Shown here in pieces: positions 1 through 12,679 of a stretch of 64,000 nucleotides of DNA (within the stretch, counting starts at the first letter, position 1; each line of letters begins with the position of its first letter). The translations under genes and the position numbers were made by a program. The notes beneath the pieces were generated by a model. That model was given only the letters and a program-made list of their open reading frames with translations. It was not told where the DNA came from and ran no database searches. Source of the DNA: Toxotes chatareus. Its lineage: Eukaryota; Chordata; Actinopteri; Toxotidae. Where the stretch lies: assembly GCA_016801885.1 (NCBI GenBank), contig CM028886.1, positions 3,482,501 through 3,546,500 of the forward strand, in the 5' to 3' direction.

Positions 1-967
1 GACGGGAGCTGTATTAAGCCCAGTCAATCATCTCCCCGCCGTGTGTTCTAATGGAGGCTGTGTTTTCTCCTTGTTTTTGACTATGAGAGATCACTAAAAG
101 GCCTCAAGACGGAGGCCAAAGACACCGCTGAAAGGGTCCCTGAAGAACGGCAACCGTTTTACGCTAAATTAAACAAATGATGTTCTTGTTTTGTAGTCCG
201 TAATTTTGATAATGAAATTAATTAGGCCTTATCTTTTCCCACCAGACCTTGCTTTTTTGTGTGTGCGTACACTCTCTTAAAACTACTGTCAGTTCTTTGT
301 TTGGATCTCCTCTCTTCATCCTGCTCAACCATCTGCTCATTTTTCGAAAAAACAGCCTCTCACTGAACGGATTACTCAACGCGCTAATAGCGGCAAGCGA
401 AAACATAAGCATTAGCCTGGCTGCTCGTCTTAATGTCGTGCTTTGGGACAAGCTCCCAGTGCCATGTTGTGTTTGTCTTTGCCTCGCTACAAATCATGAC
501 ATTTAAAGATCATTATGAGATTGTGACACTGACTGGAACCAGCGAGTCAGTTAAAAACCAGATGCCATTAGTGGATGGCTTCATTCACTTCAGTGTATTT
601 CTACAGTGATAAACAGACAAGTGAACTGGTGGGACGTAGTAAAAGGAAAGCGTATAATAGAAAATTGTGCAAGATAAAGGATAAAATACCCCAAGCGCCT
701 TGTAAATAAACATTTTTTTCTTCAAACAAACAAAAACAATATGACAAGCAAAAATAAAAGAATTTAATATTGCAGACGAAAATGACAACAGGAGAAATAA
801 AGCAGAAAAGCAGCGGAATAACAAAATGTATACATAATAAAAAATGCATAAATGACAGTGCAGTATTACAACTAGCTTTCACACCCCCACGGACAGAGTC
901 TCCCAGCCAAGCACTGTGCTCTAAGTCCTCTGGCTGATGCTGCGTTCTGCCAACAAACATGGCCTGC

Positions 968-988
968 TTTTTTTTTTTTTTTTTTTTT
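968..988. repeat. Poly-T (T21)
   Basis: Homopolymer run in the upstream intron; no retroposon body recognised beside it. Confidence 0.9.
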
Positions 989-3900
989 CATACCCTGAAA
1001 CTGGAATGTAATTGGATTTTAATCATCGAAATTTGGATAATACCCATCATTAGTGGGGCTACAATATAATTAGACTAAAAGGAGAGCAAAAGGGGTGGTT
1101 CTCTCTGCAGAGGAAAACCTGCTATGAGTCAACTCATTGCCCTACATGTAAAACACTTAAAACACACAGGATGTTGCAAAGGGGATTGTAGAAAACAAAA
1201 TGAATGCATGAATGCTGCACCAGGTGAGATTGTTATAGTAAATGAAGAGAAAAACGCCCACCTTCACCCTGTACCTGCCCACATCTAAGACTTAAGTGAC
1301 CATCCACCCAGTCGTACTGCTCTTATTTAGGCTCTCCAGGGTGCTGGGCCAGTCTCAGCATGCAGCTCATCAGTCTGTTACCAGGCAAATACAGTCACTC
1401 TTCATATTTACCACCAAAGGACAGTTTTGATTCTCCAGCTCACAGTAGGAGTAGGAGTTATGGGTGAATTGGAGCACCCAGAGTAAACCCACAGAGACAG
1501 GCAGAGACAGAGGGACAGAATCCATGTAGACTGCTGACAGGAGACAAGATGTGAACTGTGGTCTCCCAAGTCAGAGTGACACTCTTTGAATGCCCAGCCC
1601 TCCACCCTGTCTCCACCTGCACCGCTGAGAGACAACAGGAATAATTCAATCAAAACCAGGAGAAACTCTTCTTCTTGTCAGCAAAATGTAAATAGAGTTT
1701 GTGTGTGAGGCGTTTGATCCAACAATCAGTGCTGCTGCTTTTCTGCTGAGAACATTTGCTTGTATTTGTGTGTGAGTGTAGACACGGGGGAAGGGAGCAC
1801 TGAAAAGGTGAAATCTAAAACGCAGGTAATCTGCACGTCAGAGTCCCCTAAGGTGGAGTTTGGTATTCAGAGCGTGTTCTGCCTGGATCAAAGGCGAGAG
1901 TCAAGCAGTATTTTTACACTGCAGTGCTTCATCTAAATAGGAATATAGTTTTAATGCTTGTGTCCTTTCAAGATCTCGTATGAGTGTTAAATTGTAGCTC
2001 ATCCTCTGACATCTGCCATTTTTTGAGTAGCACAGGGAATATAACAAGGTCAGAGGTTTAATCCCGTCTTTGTCAAACAGCTCTTGAAGTCACAGCATCT
2101 TAAGACCCACGATCCGTCGTGACAAGGAGAGATGTTTGTCTGTCTGATGCAAATTTTCAAGGAGTTGAGAACCAATAAATAAGAAATTGAACATTTCTTC
2201 ACTTTCACAGAAAACAAACAAAAGAAATTCTACACTACATTTGTTTGATGTGAAATGTTAATTTTCTAGCACCTTCAGCTGTGACACTGTTGTGATATCT
2301 GTGCAGGGGGGGATCCAATTTGCACCTGGATGCAGATTTACAGCACCTATATCCTAATGAAAACAAGAATCTGATGTGGTTGTGCTCCATCTTCAGGTGC
2401 TCCGCTTCCTCTTTTTGGTGAACTCACAGAAAAATCATTTGAGGCTGAAGTAACGGATTTATTGTTGTGAACTGATATTGTTTTTTGTTTTTTGTTTTTA
2501 AATGAAGTGTTGACACTCGAACATTTTATCTTTCTTAGTTTGGTTCCTGAACCTGCAGGTTTGATATCTGCCTCCTGCTCATTGGATTGTTTTTATGATA
2601 AGCTGCTTTTCTCTCTGTTCCGTATACACTTTTATTGTATTTAGATCTTGTAGATTTCTTTGCACTCTTTTTTTCTGTCTTCATGTGTCATTCAATGCCA
2701 GGTTTTCCTTGAAACAGAGGCTCTTGATCTCATCAAATTGAGTTAAAATAGGTTTTATATTTAAATTAATAGAATCCTGGTTAGCGCCAGGGACCGAGGT
2801 CTAGTGTAGAAACTGTTCTCCAGTCTCAGTTCGCAGGTTGGATTCCAACAGCTTTGCGTCCTCTTGAAGTGTCCTCGAATGAGACACCCATTCATTCACT
2901 TTATGTACGTGAGCATCAGCTGAATCCAGGAAACGTAAACGTACCCTCCCCCCTGCTGCATTTTTTTTTTGTCTTTTTTTCCTGGGAACCATTCACTTGT
3001 ATGAAGACACCAGAGGATTTGTTCCGCTCGAGAAGGATTTAGCTCTGTCTATTGGTATTAAAAATAAATCTCTCCTTGTGTCACAGTTACATTATTACAT
3101 TTTGCCTGTGAGGCTTCCTATCGGTTCTCTGATAACACCATGCTAACGAGTATGGAACGCCCAGAGGAGAACGCTCGTTCTTAGCAACATTAAACGTGAC
3201 CCAGATGATCGCTGTGTCAGCCATAGGATGAGGAAACAGAGCGGCAACATCCGGCTGCGAGACCGGGCACGTAGTACTGCAGAGATCCGATTACAAAATG
3301 TCCTCCAGCCGGTCTGTCTTGACCTGTTTATCTTGGTCCAGAAGTATGCACAGGGGACCTTAGGTGCTTAAATGACTGAAGATTAACTATAACCCCTGTT
3401 CGAAAAACCTCAGCTTGACCCTGTATTCTGTGTCATCAAAGGGATTATCACTCACTGATAGCACACTCCAGTTAAAACAAGGCAGTTTCTGTCCTGAGGC
3501 TGTTCTGCTAGTCAGCCGTCTGTAGCCTTAAGGAGCTCAGAGTTTCCCCAGCAGAGAGAAGTGAATGTAAAGTACCCCCTATTTCCTGTAACACCTACAG
3601 TGCTCTGTTGGGGTTATAGGACCATCTCTTCTTTATATGTTTGGAGGGCTGTCAGCCAGATGGCATACATCAGTCATAAACTGAATGTGATTACGTAGGT
3701 TTTCATCAGTTTTTATTGCCCTAGATTGTGCCTAGAATAATTACATTCTGTATTCAAGCAATACCCAGATTGTTGGTGCACCAAACCTCTACAGTGATAT
3801 TTATTAAGGCTTGAAGGCATGGTTTATATTTCTAGCAGTCACCATTTTAAATGTCAGCTGAGTTCTCACTAAATGAAAGCCACTGATGTTTTGCAGTTTG

Positions 3901-4181
3901 GGGAAAACCATCCATATTTCAGTTACAGCTGCACCGGACACATTTTCTTGTTGACAATTCCAAACAAATGACCCCGAACATGTTGAACATCAGTGACCAG
4001 AAATCACAACAGCATCATTTAAGTAATGTTGAAAAAAAAAAGCACAGATCACACACGTTTACCAACGCACCCCAAAAAAAATACATATATATATATATCT
4101 GAGTTAAGAGAAAATTCAGCTCGGTCTGAATGAAGAGCTCATTCATTTTGGTCTGTGAGACAGTTCCAGTTTTATATTACT

Positions 4182-4393
4182 GCCAGAAAAAAATAAACCA
4201 TAAGCAGTGACCACACACTCAGCCCATAAAAATATACTGTATGTTCAGTGGTCCTTTACTATGAAAAGGTGACTTTTCATAAGCTCTGATGAAGCGCTGA
4301 GCAAAACACTTTGGTTTTATCAGTGCTAATAAAAAGATCCTTGACCATGTATGTTTATGGGCTCAGTGTGTGGTGACTGGTTTGTTTTTCTGA
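4182..4393. mobile_element. Foldback (MITE-like) element with inverted arms
   Basis: The left arm (about 4183-4240) has CAGTGACCACACACTCAGCC followed by CATAAA. The right arm (about 4343-4392) has TTTATGGGCTCAGTGTGTGG followed by TGACTGG, its near-perfect reverse complement over about 45 bp, flanked by AAACCA/TGGTTTGTTTTTCTG on the outside. About 100 bp of non-coding sequence lies between. No family recognised; the target duplication is not clear. Confidence 0.7.
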
Positions 4394-4651
4394 CTACACG
4401 TTCATACTGCAGTTGTGTGCAAAGCTTTTTTCTCTTGTTAGATTGTTGTTTCCTTTGAGTGCTGAATAGAAATATGCCACATTTTAGATTTCATTTTGCT
4501 TTACAGAGTTAATTTACAGGCTCTTCCTGCTACTTTACGTTGTGATTTTGGAGGATGAAACGGTAAAAAAAATTCCTACTGCAGTTTTAAAACGAAGAAG
4601 CAGAAGATTCTGGTTCTTAGATGATTCTGAGGCCAGGCGAGGTGAAACCAG

Positions 4652-5256
4652 CAGGTCTGGCTTTAGGCATAGGCCACCTAGGTGGTCGCCTAGGGCGCCA
4701 CCATCTGGAGGGATACCAAAGAGGAGGAGAAAAAGATTTTTTGATGATGCCTGATAGAGAGGAGACTACAGAGAGACTGTAGAGGGACACTCTGCTGGGG
4801 GCTGGCTCTCATTTAACTTGCTGTTTTTCCACTTTTCCGACCCCATGGTTCATGTACTCACGTCACTGTGTAAGAATCACACATGTGCGACCAGGTTATT
4901 TATGTCCTCATGAACATTGTATGATATGATCCACAGGATAAATCATTATCATGAGAGGGATGATACTGTATGTTTCCTCAACTCGAGTCACACAGTCAGT
5001 GACTTGTTAAGTTTGACAAAAGAAAGCAAGTAATGATGAAACCAGGATAAAACATAAGAGGCTAGTGAGCATGTAAAGACAGCCTGAGAGCTGACAGGTG
5101 ATGCTGATGTCATGACACAGAACAGAAGCTGAATGATGTTAAATTTGAAAGTTATTATAATTGTCATAAAATATTCAAATATAAAGAATCAGACCCCTCA
5201 GGGGCGCCAGCGGACATCTCTCGCCTAGAGCACTAAAATATCCAGAGACGGGCCTG
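4652..5256. mobile_element. Probable non-autonomous hAT-type element
   Basis: The left end CAGGTCTGGCTTTAGG and the inverted right end CAGGCCCGTCTCTGG form short degenerate terminal inverted repeats starting CAGG. Subterminal GCCTAGGGCGCC (left) and its inverted relatives GGGGCGCCAGCGGACATCTC and TCGCCTAGAG (right) continue the symmetry. The flanks GAAACCAG (4644-4651) and ATAACCAG (5257-5264) match at 6 of 8 bases, as a decayed 8-bp target duplication would. The interior has no transposase. Inference from structure. Confidence 0.6.
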
Positions 5257-5531
5257 ATAACCAGTGCTCTTCTTCAACACCCAGTGATTTCAGTCTAATA
5301 CTTACCTAAGGTGGTTTTTACCGTGGGTTAGGTTCATTCATAATAACAGTGTTTTCTGGGGGCGTGAGTGTCTCCCAGAAATCACTGAGCGAGAATCTGC
5401 TGCTGTATATCAACATAATTCAGTTCTTTGGGCTCAGACCTCTCTCTGTTGTGTTTTGGTGAATGTGTACCCCAGCATGTGGCCCCCAGCAGTGTTACTC
5501 TACAGCCCTGCTGTGTGTGTTTGTTGTCTAG

Positions 5532-5647
5532 GTGTCCAGACGGCCCTCGCCCCAGCACGGTGCGACCATGTCAGCTGCCCTGCAAGAAGGACTGTATCGT
5601 GACCCCGTTCAGCGACTGGACACCATGTCCTGTTACATGTGACGCAG
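5532..5647 (+). CDS. thsd7a: THSD7A exon a (TSP1 repeat start)
   Basis: Acceptor TCTAG, donor GTACAG. The first base completes a codon from the upstream exon (Lys or Arg) and one base is left over at the end. It encodes CPDGPRPSTVRPCQLPCKKD then DWTPCPVTCDA. The CQLPCKKDC stretch closes one TSP1 module and opens the next, the usual THSD7A linkage in which the last Cys of one repeat is followed directly by xxDC of the next. It corresponds to about residue 746 onward of the human protein (1,657 residues), estimated from the remaining length. Confidence 0.93.
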
Positions 5648-8600
5648 GTACAGTGGAAAAAAAAAAAAATCAATCACCTGCAAGAAGAGATGACCCAGCT
5701 GATGTGGAGTAGCACTGCCTCAGAGATCACTGGAAAATGAGTCATGGTTATTAAGCGCTCAGGTCTTTTATTTCCCTTTATTCATAATTTGGATTAATTT
5801 TGTTGATAGTTTTACATCACCAGGTTTACAAAAGAAAGCGTTTCTAATGCTCACAGTATTCAGTGTCATTGTCAGTGTCAGTGTTTCAGGTCACAATAGT
5901 GAATTATAATATGATAATAAACAATGATCATGAAATAAACATGTACTGTTCTGACTCTAACCCGGTCTAGAGCTATACACAGAAGCCAGTTTAATTTAAT
6001 GGTGTAGAAGAACTACAGGGGTGGGACCTACTGCACTGAGCCAGACACATTAACTACCACATAAACACATGCACTCACGTCTTGTTACACATAATTAACC
6101 TGACAGATTGGCATGTAAGACAGTCTTTAGGCTGACCTCTTTTAGTGCGCGTGGCAAGCTGACTCGCCCATGGCTACAAGTGTCAGCAAGTGCGTGGCGT
6201 GGTTGTTGTTTTCGTGCCGTGAGAGAAAAACATGGCTCAGACGAGGTCACCTTTGTCGGGCCGTTGCCTCAGCTGCTAAGCAGCGCCGAATACATTACAT
6301 TGATTTACGACTGAAAATCATTATCATCCAGATTTTGATGACCTCTTCACGTGACACTCTGGCATCAATCTCTTCATTCTGAGCGTCCCGAACCAGTGGC
6401 AGTGCGTTTTATAGTGTGTGAGTGCTGTTCATATTTTCACCTTGTGCAGAGAATTACGCACACCACCCACATACAGAGGTTCAGGACTACCCAGAGGCTC
6501 GTTTCATCTTTAATGAACTACTTGAGGGCATCTCCACACATGTAAATACCATAAATTTAATCTGAGTCAATTCCAAGGTCTAATGGGATTTTTCTACTTC
6601 GTCGTTGTTGGCTTGAAATCCCGGCTAATCAGACGTGCACGTTGTCTACGATAGCTGTCAATTAGATTTGGCAGTAGTTGCCTCCAAGTCCATTCTTCAA
6701 GGGCTATTAACACAGCAGCCAAGCTTATCATTTTGACATTTTTCCCACCACTTCCCCATGCAGACATTTCTTATTTTAATCCAACAATTGTCCGTGTCTG
6801 TTCAGCTGGTAATGCTGTGAAGAGAAAGCAATCAAGGAAACGTCTTATCATCCAGCTGCCATCCAACGGAGGACAGGACTGTCCAGAGGTGCTGGAGGAG
6901 GAGAGGGACTGTGAGGTCCCCAAAGTCTGTCCGGGTTTCAGGTAAAGGAACTGAAGTAATAATACTGATGTCAGATTTTTTTTGTACTTGAATTGAATTG
7001 TAGTTTTAATTTGTATAAAGTAGTCACAGTATTGGTCTCAAAAAAAATAGCAGTTAGATATTTTATTCAAATAGTTCAGCCCTGCAGTGTGCTGAGTGCT
7101 TTATTACATACTTACATTCTTGCCTACGTGCACTGATATGGCTGCACTGTACTGTCCTGATTTATTCCAGATGGAAGACCCACAAATGGAGGAAGTGCCA
7201 GCTGGTCCCATGGTTCCTGAGACAGGACAGTCCCGGTGCTCAGGAGACCTGTGGACCAGGACTTCAGACAAGAGGTATAGAAACCCAAACTCTCCACCTC
7301 CCTCTCGTTTCCCTCTTCATCATGAGTGAACCATTGCTCATCGTTGTAAATTAAATTTTTGCTCGTTGCTGCGGTGCATCTGGAGCCGGGCCACGAGGCA
7401 GCGGGCGGATGTGCCAAGGTTTAGAGAAAAGGCCAATTTACTTAGAGCACACATCAAATCCTCCCACTTACAAGAAGTAACACAAACTGAGGCTGACACC
7501 CCTAAAAACATCAACAGGAGACTTTTTTCTTTTTCTTTTTACCGGTTATTTCATTTTTCTTTTTTCTAGTCCTTCTAAGTTTAGGAAGGAAATGTGTTTG
7601 TAACTCGTGATGGCGCCTCTTGAGACTCGTTTGACAGTTGTGGTTGTTTCACTGCTGGCTTTTTTTTTCCACCTCAGGCTCTTGTCATGCAATTTTAATC
7701 AAATGTCTCTTGTTGAAATTTGGGAGAAGATGCTGCACCTTGCCTATAGCATACGACAGCTCCACCCCCTGTTCATATGGGCTTCACACGTAAGTGACGG
7801 GTGCTTTCAAGGAGCTGTGGCTCTCCTTCTTTAACAGCATATTTCCTTTTGCCTTTTTATAGAGGACGGATGTATCATGTAGTCCTGGAAGGCTTTCAGA
7901 AAAATCCAATTTCGGGGGGTCACGCAGAATGATCACTTTCATAATGTTCCAGCTCCTATAGAAGGCCATTATCAGTGCTTATATTTCTGTTTCTTCTTCG
8001 CTAACCTAACTTTTATTAATGGACGGAAGAATCAGCCTATTCATGAAAATGCTTTAAGGTCCCCATTAGACTTACTCGCCGTGCTGTTCCAGACTCTGTG
8101 CAGCTTTTCACTGATTTGATGCCATGTGGCACCTGATACCGAGGCCCTCCTGCTCTTGTTTTCACACCTCTGACACTTGTAATGGCAGAAATCATTCTGT
8201 CATTGACTTAAACCAAATGAGACACATTGTTTTTTCTGCTCTGTGTTTTCTGACAGTGTATTGTGTTTCTTACCTTGACAGAGGCTTTCCTTAGAGGGAA
8301 ATAAAACCCTGTAGTGGCACTATTAAACACAGAACAACCAGGAGCATGTGTTCTTCTCCCACTTTCTCTCTCTTACACACACACACACACACACTCTCGC
8401 ATAAGATAAGACCTGACCTCACACACCATCAGACGGAGGCTTTCCAAGCCGAGAGCAGTGCCCACGGGGGTTCAGCAAAAATGTGTCTAGAGATTGATTT
8501 CTCTATGAAGGTACAGCCCTGCAGAATGTCTGCGTCACAAGAAAATGAAAAATCGCAGCAACAAAAGTAATACCCTTAATTGAAAGAACAAAGAACGGGA

Positions 8601-11600
8601 TGATGCAAGCCAAGAAAAACTGACTTGTGGGCTTCAAACCAAATGCATTTGTGTCAGCTATGATCACAATAGTTATTTAGCCCCTCGTGATATCTTCTCT
8701 AAACTGTACAGTTCTGATTAATTTTTCATTAACTGTTTAGTTCCCCTCTTTAAATCTGTATTTGATGTTATGGGAAGAAGTGTTAGGATCGCTTACATAT
8801 ATGTGCACTTTACATATCAAAGTAATTCCACCAGTCACGGGGAGCAACTGTCAGCCTGTGAAGACAGTTGTAGTGTCTCGTGTGTCTTCTCTCAGAGAAG
8901 ATGAAGCTCCTCCAGAGCCAAGACTCAAGTGCCATCACTTACTTCATTGTAGTGCAACACTAAATTAGTGGAGTGTCCCTCTGACAGTAGCAACACCATG
9001 ATGTAAAAATATTCTAAATTCAAAACTGTATTAAAGGAGGAGTATTTAGATGTTCTGAAAAAAACAAGCTTGTTTCTTAACAAAGAGTTAGATACAGAAT
9101 TAAACTACAGCCACTAGCCTGTTAGCTTAGCTTAGCATAAAGGCTGGAAGCATGGGGAAACAGCTAAACATGTCTTATCTTGTAATTTGTGAGGCAGTTT
9201 TATAGAGCAGTCTGGACTTTTAAATTAGACCTTCTGACTTTAGCATAAATTAGAATCAGTAAATAAAGCACAAGTACCTCAAAGCTAAATTTACAATATA
9301 GGACTATCCAAAGCTTGAGTACATGTATTTTCCACCACTGTAGTTCACTCACTTTTATTTATCACTCCTTTATTGTCATACATCTTTGTCGTGCACTCTT
9401 CAGTTCCTGCTTTACCTATTAATCCGTCTGCTGAAACAATCAAACATCAAACCATGTAATTGCCCACGCGTTCTAATGGAGCCTTTTTGACACGACTTCC
9501 TCTAATTCTTCCAGCTGTGTCCTGTCGCCAGCTGGACGGGACGCAGGCCGACATCAGCGAGTGTCTGAAATTCGCCAAGGCCATGCCAGCCATCACTCAG
9601 CGCTGTCAGCTCCCCTGCCAGGACGACTGCCAGCTGACCAACTGGTCCAAGTTCTCGTCCTGCACAGCCGACTGTGTAGGGGTCCGCACCAGAAAGAGGG
9701 CACTGATAGGTGAGAACAGAGAGCATACAGTGGGCCGCCGCTGTGAACTGTTTTCAGACAAGCTTATTTGCACTGTTGTTTAAGTGTTGATGAGGTACAA
9801 GGCAGTTTGGGGGGTAATGTTGGTGGGCAACGCTCCAAGAGACCAGCAGTAAAGTGAAACACAAGGTCATAAATCTGTTCAGATTGTTCTTGCCAGCTAA
9901 ATGCTCCAGTGGGATTAAAGCAACAAATCTGAAATAACTCCTCAGCCTTTGTTATCCATCAGAGTGTCCCCAGAGAGTTGCCCTGTGCATCACAGTCATA
10001 AAAGCGAAATGACAGAAGCGGTGCAATGCATTAAGGCACCTCCACAAAAGGTTCCTCGGGGGTGAAAAGTCAACCTTGAACTTTGAGAACATGGATTTGA
10101 ATGGCTTTTATTTTCCCCTGACGTGAAAGTTTAGAAGTTTAGAGTCTTTTGACCCATTCACCCAAGTGTAAAAGAGCGGAGATGTTGAAGAGGTGGTTTA
10201 ATTGTTCTTAGGTTTAAACCAGACAGGAGAGAGCCTGGATTTTGTAGTTTTATCCAAAATCCTATAGCTATATTTGGGAAAAGTTATCAGCAGTATGTTA
10301 GATGTTGGCCAGACGCTCACAGATCCTTTTACTGGGGAAAAAACTAAGTCTGCATCCTCCTGTAGAGTTTACTGATCTTAGATTATTTCCAAACAAAACC
10401 AAGATTACACAAATTTAGTTTCCTTTAAGTGGATAGTAAAAATGGAGCAGAACATGACTGTTGATTAATGTGACCTTTACAGACAGATTATAGCATGCTA
10501 CTCAGCAGTATGCTGCTTAGATGCATGGCTCTAATGCAGGAAAAAGCTGTCAGACCTTAGCTGGAATGACTTTAATGCAAAAAAAAAAAAAAAAACCAAG
10601 AAGACAGTCAAAGTAGATTGATGGACACACTGGAACCTGCAGGTAAAGATGCCTCATCTCCTTATTAAATGGGAAACAACAGCTCCTAATGATAGATTGG
10701 CACAGGAAAAAAGTTTCTTCACGTCAATCAGCGATGCTTGACATGTCTGAGGATTAAAAATGTCAAGCTGTTTCAGTAAAAGATCACTCTGCTTGAAACC
10801 ATTTTGCCAGCGTAATCCATCCTCGGGAGCTGCTGTTTCTGTTCGTGAGTACGCTTATACCAAACACGGCCTTGAATGTAGCCTCAGCACATCCGGATGA
10901 GACTGATGGTGACAGAAATCCACCAACAGACAACAGACCAGCAGACATGTGGAGTCACCTCTCCTAAGGCAGTTTGGCTCATCTCTGGTCCTCTTCACTC
11001 TTTAGGGAGGAGTAAGAAGAAGGACAAGTGCAAGAACACGCAAATGTACCCTCTGAGTGAGACCCAGTACTGTCCGTGTGACAAGTACAACGCCCAGCCG
11101 GTGGGGAACTGGTCAGACTGCATTCTGCCTGAGGGAGGCAGAGTGGAGAGCATCCTGGGAATGAAGGTCCAGGGGGACATCAAGGAGTGTGGACAGGGCT
11201 ATCGCTATCAGGCCATGGTGTGTTACGACCAGGACAACAGGCTGGTGGAGACGTCACGCTGCAACAGTCACGGTGAGTAAACGTGTGTGTGTGTGTGTTC
11301 GTGACTGCACAGAGGTTTAATCACACAGCTTTCTGTGTTGTTAAAGGGTTGGTTCACCCCACTTACCAAAAAAATTGGAAATTTGTGTTTGAAAATTAAA
11401 CACAAAAATAGAAATAAAAACACATACACATTATTTGGAGAATTCCATCAACACTACAAAAGATATATGGTGTAAACTGTAAAAAAAATTTGACACCGTC
11501 TCTTGGTTTGGAGATTTAACCACCGCTGCACAAATAACTCGTCGTATTTGATGGCTCAGAAAACATGATTCTTGAGTTACACTTGGTTCTTTGGAAACTG

Positions 11601-12623
11601 CAGAACTTGCTCTGTTGAGAAGAACAAACAGCACACAGATTTGTTGTTGTTCTTTTAAGAGGGAGGCAGCAGCGTGTAGGAAGGAATTAATATATTGAAC
11701 ACACCGATGTGATAACATTGTGTGGTTTCGAGAGTCAAAATGGCGGTTAGGGTCACGCGCTCTGACACCCCTCCTCTCCCCCACCCAGCTTCGGCTGATT
11801 TTCAGATGTGTGCTGGAGGTGAGGACAGACTGGAAGACAATATGTTCATAACGGTGAAAACTGTTTACAGTGTATTAAATGGATGTTAGAGACACTGTGT
11901 GTGGAAAGAGATGATGCTGTCTTATTGACTTGGAGTAATAGGACCAAAACTATCCTGTTTGACTGCATCACAGTAGGTCAGTGAGAAAATCTGTTTTTTC
12001 ATGACGTGGGTGAGCTGTCTGAGACTGGCCTGTAACCCCCGATGATGGAAACACACAGGAATCTGCATTAAATCACAGAAATAGAGCACAGTATGTTTTT
12101 TTCCCCCTCACCTGCTTTGACTTCTCAGTTTCAGGTGAGAAATATACTGTAGCACGTCGGAATTTCTGCAGATGCAAGAATAACTTGTTGTTCTGTTAAA
12201 TATTCATCTGAAGCGAAAGATTTTGTTTGTGCACATACGAGAGCCCCTCCCACGGAGGCCAGCGACTCATTGTGAATGCCGAGTTCCTACACGAGGAGGC
12301 CTTTTTCCCACACACTCCTGTCAGAATCATTTGTCTCCTCGTTGTAAGGTCTTATCTTAGATCCAAAATACTTCAAGCAAAGAATCCGGGCTCAGAAGCT
12401 CGTTGTGAAATTGCTGTGAAATAGAATGCGGGAGATGTTCGAATGAATACATCAGTGTTGTGCATATATAAACACGGTTTTAGTCTCCTTGTGTGAGTCA
12501 TAGACTCCGATATGCGTCAGTTAATCTGAGTGTGGGTGTGACAAGTGCACATCATAAAGATGGGGCTGTGTGTGTGTGTGTGTGTCAGCCTCTATGTATT
12601 TTTACACCTATGTGAATGTGAGC

Positions 12624-12679
<56 letters not shown>

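Larger units (their letters stand above)
1..5531 (+). other. thsd7a: Intron (3' part) upstream of first visible exon
   Basis: No exon of the preceding TSP1 repeats could be found here on the + strand, so this is read as the 3' part of a THSD7A intron. It holds a T21 run at 968-988, a foldback element at 4182-4393, a probable hAT-like element at 4652-5256 and otherwise ordinary AT-rich sequence. It ends with the acceptor at 5530-5531. Short open frames on both strands have no recognisable domains. Confidence 0.75.
7275..9514 (+). other. thsd7a: Intron with (CA)n and a dispersed repeat
   Basis: 2.24-kb phase-1 intron. It contains an (AC)10 run at 8375-8394 and a teleost-type dispersed repeat at about 9080-9180. 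The rest shows nothing recognisable. Confidence 0.8.

Noticed and set aside
585..960. Two hydrophobic minus-strand open frames
   Set aside because: They lie in an AT-rich intron with Phe/Leu/Cys-rich composition typical of A/T-rich sequence, and overlap each other in different frames.
1..5531. An additional upstream THSD7A exon (module with YHWQTGPWG-like start)
   Set aside because: I found no matching frame with splice sites. The exon at 5532 begins in phase with a missing exon, which must lie further upstream.
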